9,016 nucleotides of DNA from an uncultured Eubacteriales bacterium (GTDB lineage: Bacteria; Bacillota; Clostridia; Oscillospirales; Acutalibacteraceae), in NCBI GenBank assembly GCA_900320415.1, contig ONSE01000071.1:1-9016 (forward strand). The letters are read 5' to 3'. Positions 1 to 4,386 of this stretch are shown here, one piece after another. The notes under the pieces are model-generated. The model searched no databases, was not told the origin of the DNA, and saw only the letters and a list, made by a program, of their open reading frames with translations. How positions within the stretch are numbered: position 1 is the first letter of the stretch; each line of letters starts with the position of its first letter. The position numbers and the translations under genes are program-made.

Positions 1-93
1 AAGTGTCATCCTTTCTACACAGGAAAGCAGAAGCTTGTTGATACAGGCGGACGTGTTGACAGGTTCAAGAAGCGTTTCAATATCGGAAAATAA
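1..93 (+). CDS. rpmE: 50S ribosomal protein bL31, C-terminal end (partial)
   Basis: The first 30 codons in frame 1, ending in TAA at 91-93, encode the characteristic C-terminus of bL31: CHPFYTGKQK, then GRVDRFKKRF. bL31 is a small protein of the large ribosomal subunit near the central protuberance. The cysteine of the CHPFYTG motif is one of the zinc ligands in the C+ form of the family, so this is probably the zinc-binding form, although the other cysteines lie upstream of the window. The start is not visible. An intrinsic terminator follows within 15 bases, so rpmE probably forms its own transcription unit. Confidence 0.95.
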   Translation, partial: KCHPFYTGKQKLVDTGGRVDRFKKRFNIGK

Positions 94-107
94 TGATTCG
101 AATCTCA

Positions 108-138
108 AAGGCGGCACGCGAGTGTCGCCTTGTTTTCG
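108..138 (+). terminator. Rho-independent terminator after rpmE
   Basis: A 10-bp stem with one G-T wobble (AAGGCGGCAC at 108-117, GTGTCGCCTT at 122-131) closes a GCGA tetraloop of the GNRA type and is followed by TGTTTTCG. The T-tract is interrupted, so some read-through into the next gene is possible. That would matter, because no convincing promoter is seen between this hairpin and the ATG at 154. Confidence 0.8.
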
Positions 139-153
139 TTGACGGAGAGAAGT

Positions 154-786
154 ATGAGCAAGGATTATAAAACCGTTCTCAATGAGGCGAGCGACGAATT
201 TGTGGAAAAACGCTCGCGGTTTATCGGCTATGTCAAGCCCGTTTCCACCGAAGCGGAGGCGACGGAGTTCATCGGTCAGATACGCTCGCGCCACTGGGAC
301 GCGCGGCACAACGTGTACGCCTACTCGCTGCGGGAGGGCAATATCAAGCGCTACAGCGACGACGGAGAACCGTCGGGCACGGCGGGAATGCCCGTGCTGG
401 ACGTGATAGTGAAGAATGAGATCTATGACGTCTGCGTGGTGGTAACGCGGTATTTCGGCGGCGTGCTGCTGGGAACGGGCGGTTTGGTGCGCGCCTATTC
501 GCAGGGCAGCAAAATCGCGCTCGAGGCGGGAAAGATCATTATGATGCGGTCCTGTCTGATTTGCGGGGCGCGGTGCAATTACAATCAGTACGGAAAGGTA
601 AGCTCCCTGATCATGGAAACGGGAGGCGTGATCGACGACACCGTATATGAAAGCGACGTCTCTCTGCGTTTTCATATCAAGCCCGAGCTGCTGCCCGTCC
701 TCAACAAGCGCCTTGCCGACGCAACGGCGGGAGAAATACAGGCGGAAGCCGACGGAGAGGATTATTTTATTTCTGATAACGAATAA
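154..786 (+). CDS. yigZ: YigZ/YvyE family protein (IMPACT, UPF0029)
   Basis: The 210-residue protein has the usual length for bacterial YigZ/YvyE. Conserved N-terminal IMPACT/UPF0029 motifs are visible in order: the KRSRFIG stretch (residues 19-25), ARHNVYAY (50-57), DDGEPSGTAGMP (69-80) and TRYFGGVLLGTGGLVRAYS (98-116). A smaller C-terminal alpha/beta domain covers about 138-200. In eukaryotes, IMPACT relatives modulate GCN2 signalling; the bacterial role is not settled, though the fold resembles ribosomal or elongation-factor domains. I chose the ATG at 154 because GGAGAG (144-149) lies just before it. The in-frame TTG at 130 lies inside the terminator stem and is unlikely. The protein should be cytoplasmic, as there is no signal peptide or membrane segment. 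It precedes dnaG on the same strand, with about 100 bases between them. Confidence 0.92.
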   Translation: MSKDYKTVLNEASDEFVEKRSRFIGYVKPVSTEAEATEFIGQIRSRHWDARHNVYAYSLREGNIKRYSDDGEPSGTAGMPVLDVIVKNEIYDVCVVVTRYFGGVLLGTGGLVRAYSQGSKIALEAGKIIMMRSCLICGARCNYNQYGKVSSLIMETGGVIDDTVYESDVSLRFHIKPELLPVLNKRLADATAGEIQAEADGEDYFISDNE

Positions 787-796
787 TTTCATGCCG

Positions 797-830
797 AAAA
801 ATTTTTTTCAAAAAATTCAAAAAAAATAAA
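797..830 (+). promoter_or_regulatory. A/T-tract region upstream of dnaG, possible promoter UP element
   Basis: This 34-base run is almost pure A and T with phased A-tracts, unlike the G+C-rich surroundings. Such tracts often bend DNA or act as UP elements for RNA polymerase. Downstream are a -35-like TTGCGA (836-841) and a -10-like TAGAAT (862-867), but their 20-base spacing is too long for a normal sigma-A promoter. A start near 874 would also fall inside the dnaG ribosome binding site. I therefore see base composition compatible with a promoter region but no convincing promoter. Confidence 0.25.
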
Positions 831-885
831 GGAATTTGCGAATAGGCGGCGTAAAAACAGTTAGAATACGGGAAGGGGTGATATT

Positions 886-2646
886 GTGGCATTTCCCGAA
901 GGGTTTATTTATGAGTTGAAGTCAAGAAATGATATTACCGAGGTCATCTCGTCCTACGTCAGCCTGAAGCGGCGCGGGAGGAACATGGTCGGTCTTTGTC
1001 CGTTCCACGGAGAAAAAACGCCCTCGTTCAATATTTACACCGAAACCGATTCCTTCTATTGCTTTGGCTGCGGCGCGGCGGGGGACGTGATCACCTTCAT
1101 TATGAAGATCGAAAATCTCGATTATGTTGAAGCGGTCAAATATCTCGCGCAGAGGGCCGGGCTGGATATGCCCGAGGATTCTTACGATGACTCGCTGAAC
1201 AAACTGCGCAGACGCGTCTTTGAGGCGAACCGCGAGGCGGCGAGGTATTTTTACCGCAGGCTGATGTCCGAGGAGGGAAAGAACGCCCTCGGATATCTGC
1301 GCGGCAGGATGCTGACCGACGCGACCATCCGTCATTTCGGACTGGGCTACGCGCCTGACAGCTGGACGGGACTCTGCGATTATCTCAAGTCAAAGGGGTT
1401 TAAGGAGAATGAACTGGTGTCCGCGAACCTTGCCGTCAGGAGGCACAGCGGCAAGGGGATCATCGACCGCTTCCGTGACAGGGTGATGTTCCCGATCATC
1501 GACCTGCGCGGCAATGTGATAGCCTTCGGCGGCAGGATCATGACGGACGCGAAGCCGAAGTATCTCAACTCCTCCGATACACCCGTTTTCAAGAAAAGCG
1601 AGAATCTGTTTTCTCTGAACAACGCGAAAAACACCGGCAGCCGCGCGCTGCTGCTTTGTGAAGGCTATATGGACGTCATCTCCGTCAATCAGGCGGGCTT
1701 CCGGAACGCGGTCGCCTCGCTGGGTACGGCGCTGACGACCGAGCAGGCGGTGCTGATGAAGCGTTACGCCGATGAGATCATCATCTGCTACGACGCCGAT
1801 GAGGCAGGGCAGAAGGCGACCGCCCGCGCGATACCGATCCTCAGGGCGGCGGGGCTGAATATCAGGGTGCTGACGATTCCCAACGGCAAGGATCCCGATG
1901 AGTTTATCAGATCAAAGGGAGCCGACGGGCCCGCCGCGTTCCGAGCAATCATCGAAGCGAGCGGCAACGACGTGGATTACCGTCTGCAAAAGCTGCGCTC
2001 CGAGTTCAATCTCGCGGTCTCGGACGGGGTGGTGGATTATCTTGAGGCGGCCGCGCATCTGATGGCGGAAATCGAGAGCCCTATCGAGCGCGACGTCTAT
2101 GTGTCGAAGCTCAGCAAGGAGTTCGGCGTCGATAAAAACGCCCTGCTCCTCCAGATTGAGACTATCAGCAAGCGCAGGAGGCGGGACAGCCGCCGCAGGG
2201 AGGCGCGGCAGCTGCAGTCGGAGCTGAGCGGCAGAGATGACAAGCTCGACAAGGAGCACCGCAGCAGGCTCAAAAGCACTGCCGCAGAGGAGAGTCTTGT
2301 GGTGTATCTCATCAACAATCCCGACTCCCTGTCCTATATCAACAGCCAAATCAGCGCGGAGCAGTTTCAAAACGCGCTGATGAAGCGATTTTTTGTTTAT
2401 TTCAGCAACCGTATCAGCGAGGGGCTGGAGCCGCTCAATAATATAACGGCGGATTTCAGCACGGACGAGCAGTCAGTGCTATACCGCATACTCCATCAGA
2501 ACGGAAGCGTCGCTCCGACGCCGCGATCGCTGCGGGAATACATAGAGGTCATTGAGAGAGAAAGCCGGAGGCCATCCGACAAGAAATCAATGTCCTCGGA
2601 ACAGATCAGCTCGTACTTTGACCGTATCAGACGGGACAAAGAATAG
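886..2646 (+). CDS. dnaG: DNA primase DnaG
   Basis: DnaG makes the RNA primers for replication and works with the replicative helicase. The 586-residue protein shows the full family layout. The N-terminal CHC2 zinc-binding domain has ligands Cys38, His41, Cys59 and Cys62. The RNA polymerase core has RFRDRVMFPI at 195-204 and the YLNSSDTPVFKKS stretch from 226. The TOPRIM domain has the catalytic glutamate in CEGYMD (Glu259) and metal-binding aspartates in YDADEAG (Asp303, Asp305). A charged C-terminal region from about 430 corresponds to the helicase-interaction domain, which is poorly conserved between species. The start is GTG at 886, placed by the strong AAGGGGTG (873-880) upstream; the MAFPEGF beginning is typical of the family. 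rpoD follows after 25 bases, the classical dnaG-rpoD arrangement. Confidence 0.98.
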   Translation: MAFPEGFIYELKSRNDITEVISSYVSLKRRGRNMVGLCPFHGEKTPSFNIYTETDSFYCFGCGAAGDVITFIMKIENLDYVEAVKYLAQRAGLDMPEDSYDDSLNKLRRRVFEANREAARYFYRRLMSEEGKNALGYLRGRMLTDATIRHFGLGYAPDSWTGLCDYLKSKGFKENELVSANLAVRRHSGKGIIDRFRDRVMFPIIDLRGNVIAFGGRIMTDAKPKYLNSSDTPVFKKSENLFSLNNAKNTGSRALLLCEGYMDVISVNQAGFRNAVASLGTALTTEQAVLMKRYADEIIICYDADEAGQKATARAIPILRAAGLNIRVLTIPNGKDPDEFIRSKGADGPAAFRAIIEASGNDVDYRLQKLRSEFNLAVSDGVVDYLEAAAHLMAEIESPIERDVYVSKLSKEFGVDKNALLLQIETISKRRRRDSRRREARQLQSELSGRDDKLDKEHRSRLKSTAAEESLVVYLINNPDSLSYINSQISAEQFQNALMKRFFVYFSNRISEGLEPLNNITADFSTDEQSVLYRILHQNGSVAPTPRSLREYIEVIERESRRPSDKKSMSSEQISSYFDRIRRDKE

Positions 2647-2671
2647 GTTTTCAGACGAAAGGAAGTAGACT

Positions 2672-3769
2672 ATGGCACAACAGGAAAAGAAGTCACTGGT
2701 AAAAGATCTTATCGATTTAGGCAAACAGAAAGGACAACTTACCAATCAGGATATCCTCGACGCCATCGGAGAGGCGGATTTTGATCCCGAAAAGCTCGAA
2801 AAGCTCTATGAGACCCTTGAACAGCAGGGAATAGAGATCATAGAGGATATGGGCGATATCAAAATCGACGACCTCGATCTCAGCTTTGAAGAAGGAAAAA
2901 GCGACGAAAACGGCATTCCCGCCGCGGAATCGGGAATCACCATCGACGATCCCGTCAAGGTTTACCTCAAGGAAATCGGCAGAGTGCCGCTTCTCACCTC
3001 CGAGGAGGAGGTCGATCTTGCCATCCGTATTTCCAACGGTGACGTTGCGGCGAAGCAGCGCCTTTCCGAGGCGAATCTGCGACTGGTCGTCAGCATCGCG
3101 AAGCGCTACCTCGGCAGAGGGATGCAGTTCCTTGATCTCATCCAGGAGGGCAACCTCGGTCTGATCAAGGCGGTTGAGAAGTTCGACTACACCAAGGGCT
3201 TCAAGTTCTCCACCTACGCAACATGGTGGATCAGACAGGCGATCACGCGCGCCATCGCCGACCAGGCGAGAACCATCCGTATCCCTGTCCACATGGTGGA
3301 AACCATCAACAAGGTCAAGAAGGTGCAGAGCCAGCTCCTCCACCAGAACGGCCATGAGCCGACTCCCGACGAGATCTCCAGGGAGATCCATATGCCCGTA
3401 GACAAGGTGCGCGAGATCATGCGCGTGGCGCAGGAGCCTGTTTCTCTCGAGACCCCCATCGGCGAGGAGGAGGACAGCCATCTCGGCGACTTCATTCCCG
3501 ACAACGACGCTCCCGCTCCCGCTGACGCCGCCTCTCACACCATGCTCCGCGAGCAGCTCGCAGATGTGCTCTCAACCCTTACCCCCAGAGAGGAGAAGGT
3601 GCTCCGCCTCCGCTTTGGTCTTGAGGACGGCAGAAGCCGCACCCTCGAGGAGGTCGGCAAGGAGTTCAACGTCACCCGTGAGAGAATCCGCCAGATCGAG
3701 GCAAAGGCGCTGCGCAAGCTCCGTCATCCCTCACGCAGCAGAAAACTCAAGGATTACCTTGATTATTAA
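2672..3769 (+). CDS. rpoD: RNA polymerase primary sigma factor RpoD/SigA
   Basis: This is the housekeeping sigma factor, which guides core RNA polymerase to -10/-35 promoters. The 365-residue length is typical of Firmicutes SigA, lacking the large insertion between regions 1.2 and 2 found in E. coli. A short region 1.1-like acidic segment covers about 1-75. Region 1.2 follows at about 91-122 (DDPVKVYLKEIG). Region 2 is at about 130-200: NLRLVVSIAKRY, then the DLIQEGNLGLIKAVEKFD stretch, then region 2.4 with TYATWWIRQAITRAI. Region 3 is at about 205-275. Region 4 is at about 292-356, with the helix-turn-helix EEVGKEFNVTRERIRQIEAK. The ATG start has AAAGGAAG at 2658-2665. It is probably cotranscribed with dnaG; promoters inside dnaG are possible but I did not identify any. 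Confidence 0.98.
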   Translation: MAQQEKKSLVKDLIDLGKQKGQLTNQDILDAIGEADFDPEKLEKLYETLEQQGIEIIEDMGDIKIDDLDLSFEEGKSDENGIPAAESGITIDDPVKVYLKEIGRVPLLTSEEEVDLAIRISNGDVAAKQRLSEANLRLVVSIAKRYLGRGMQFLDLIQEGNLGLIKAVEKFDYTKGFKFSTYATWWIRQAITRAIADQARTIRIPVHMVETINKVKKVQSQLLHQNGHEPTPDEISREIHMPVDKVREIMRVAQEPVSLETPIGEEEDSHLGDFIPDNDAPAPADAASHTMLREQLADVLSTLTPREEKVLRLRFGLEDGRSRTLEEVGKEFNVTRERIRQIEAKALRKLRHPSRSRKLKDYLDY

Positions 3770-3786
3770 TGTTCTGAAAAAGAATT

Positions 3787-4167
3787 ATGTATGAATTTGA
3801 AGAAGTAGCGCAGATGCTTGATGAAATCGCCGATTCCATGCCGTATGAGCTGTACCGTGATCTCAACGGCGGCATTTCGCTTCTGCCGCAGGTCAAAATC
3901 CATCCGCAGGCTCTCCACAACGACCTGTATATCCTCGGCGAGTACATACGCAACTCCCTCGGCAACGCGATCGTGTTATTTTACGGCTCGATCGTGCGCG
4001 TCTACGGCAACGTGAGCCGCGAGGAGCTGTACCGCCAGCTCACGCGGATCCTGCACCACGAGGTGCGCCACCACAACGAGTACCTCGCGGGCACGGATGA
4101 CCTCGGGCTGTGGGATGATGACCGGATTGTGGACTATCTGCGCCAAAACGGCGTTCAGCCGAAATAG
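3787..4167 (+). CDS. Small zincin-like metallopeptidase family protein
   Basis: The 126-residue protein carries an HExxH zinc motif, HEVRHH, with His91, Glu92 and His95, followed by acidic residues at 104-105 that could supply a further ligand. Size, motif near the C-terminus and the surrounding pattern (ILHHEVRHHNEYLAG) resemble the PF06262 zincin-like family, whose members usually read HEVGHH. This assignment comes from pattern memory, not from a search. There is no signal peptide or membrane helix, so it should be cytoplasmic; substrate and activity are unknown. It starts 17 bases after rpoD with only a weak A-rich ribosome binding region (GAAAAAGA, 3776-3783), which suggests cotranscription and perhaps translational coupling to rpoD. 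The terminator beginning 11 bases after its stop closes the operon. Confidence is high that it is a gene and moderate on the family. Confidence 0.8.
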   Translation: MYEFEEVAQMLDEIADSMPYELYRDLNGGISLLPQVKIHPQALHNDLYILGEYIRNSLGNAIVLFYGSIVRVYGNVSREELYRQLTRILHHEVRHHNEYLAGTDDLGLWDDDRIVDYLRQNGVQPK

Positions 4168-4177
4168 TGTTTACCGG

Positions 4178-4210
4178 GAGGACAGTGCCTGAGCGCTGTC
4201 CTCTTTTTTA
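4178..4210 (+). terminator. Strong Rho-independent terminator ending the dnaG-rpoD block
   Basis: An 11-bp stem with one T-G wobble (GAGGACAGTGC at 4178-4188, GCGCTGTCCTC at 4193-4203) closes a CTGA tetraloop and is followed directly by TTTTTTAT. It lies 11 bases past the stop codon of the zincin-like gene and separates the housekeeping block from the pullulanase genes. Confidence 0.93.
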
Positions 4211-4242
4211 TATAATATAACACTGTGGAGGAGATGACTATT

Positions 4243-4314
4243 GTGCAATATATACATAATTACAAGGGGATTTTCTACAGGGGAAAAGCAGTCTGTCAGA
4301 GAGGAATATTCTAA
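4243..4314 (+). CDS. Possible 23-codon leader ORF upstream of the first pullulanase
   Basis: A GTG at 4243 opens 23 codons ending with TAA at 4312-4314. It is preceded by GGAGGAG (4227-4233) and the stretch AGGAGATGA, which matches the anti-Shine-Dalgarno complement at eight of nine positions; the spacing to GTG resembles that of dnaG. An in-frame ATG at 4234 is too close to the Shine-Dalgarno to be favoured. The predicted peptide begins MQYIHNYKGIFYRGK and resembles nothing I recognise. A perfect TATAAT (4211-4216) sits just upstream but has no -35 partner and follows a terminator T-tract. It could be a leader peptide, a gene remnant or chance. Confidence 0.22.
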   Translation: MQYIHNYKGIFYRGKAVCQRGIF

Positions 4315-4332
4315 ATTAGAATTAATATCCTC
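4301..4332 (+). repeat. Nested inverted repeat at the pullulanase promoter, candidate operator
   Basis: A perfect 7-bp inverted repeat around one central base, ATTCTAAATTAGAAT, spans 4308-4322. It is enclosed by outer arms GAGGA (4301-4305) and TCCTC (4328-4332), giving an imperfect 32-bp dyad. The inner palindrome ends at the first base of the predicted -35 hexamer, and the outer arm runs into the spacer. This is where a repressor or an activator dimer would be expected to bind. With no T-tract and an A/T-rich inner stem, it is not a terminator. The regulator is unknown, and the sequence does not fit the CcpA cre pattern. Confidence 0.5.
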
Positions 4333-4350
4333 TTGCATTTGTGCTACAAT
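4322..4350 (+). promoter_or_regulatory. Predicted sigma-A promoter with extended -10 for the pullulanase genes
   Basis: TACAAT at 4345-4350 matches the -10 consensus at five of six positions and is preceded by TGC, giving the extended -10 form TGnTACAAT. Seventeen bases upstream is a poor -35, TTAATA (4322-4327, four of six). Extended -10 promoters tolerate weak -35 elements. Transcription would start near 4357, about 30 bases before the coding start. No other promoter in the spacer is as good. Confidence 0.65.
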
Positions 4351-4373
4351 GAAATGGATAAAATGCACCGATT

Positions 4374-4379
4374 GGGAGG
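4374..4379 (+). promoter_or_regulatory. Ribosome binding site deciding the pullulanase start
   Basis: GGGAGG lies 4 bases before GTG 4384 and 7 bases before TTG 4387, which are adjacent codons in the same frame. The 7-base spacing favours TTG; codon preference favours GTG. Earlier in-frame starts (ATG 4354, ATG 4363, TTG 4333) lie upstream of, or within a few bases of, the predicted transcription start and lack a ribosome binding site. Confidence 0.7.
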
Positions 4380-4386
4380 CATTGTG

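Noticed and set aside
56..84. A perfect TTGACA (56-61) inside rpmE that could be a promoter for yigZ.
   Set aside because: It encodes conserved bL31 residues, no good -10 lies at the right distance (best is CAATAT, three of six), and the transcript would meet the terminator at 108-138.
797..820. An A/T inverted repeat after yigZ as a terminator.
   Set aside because: The stem has no G-C core and would be too weak; the T-run lies inside the repeat, not after it.
2717..3538. A 273-codon open frame on the minus strand opposite rpoD.
   Set aside because: It is a shadow of the sigma factor gene. The plus-strand protein is conserved along its full length, and the minus-strand product matches no family I recognise.
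4211..4216. A perfect TATAAT directly after the terminator T-tract.
   Set aside because: No -35 and no TG extension; the matching upstream position falls in the terminator loop. It is probably chance A/T sequence, though it is noted with the leader ORF.
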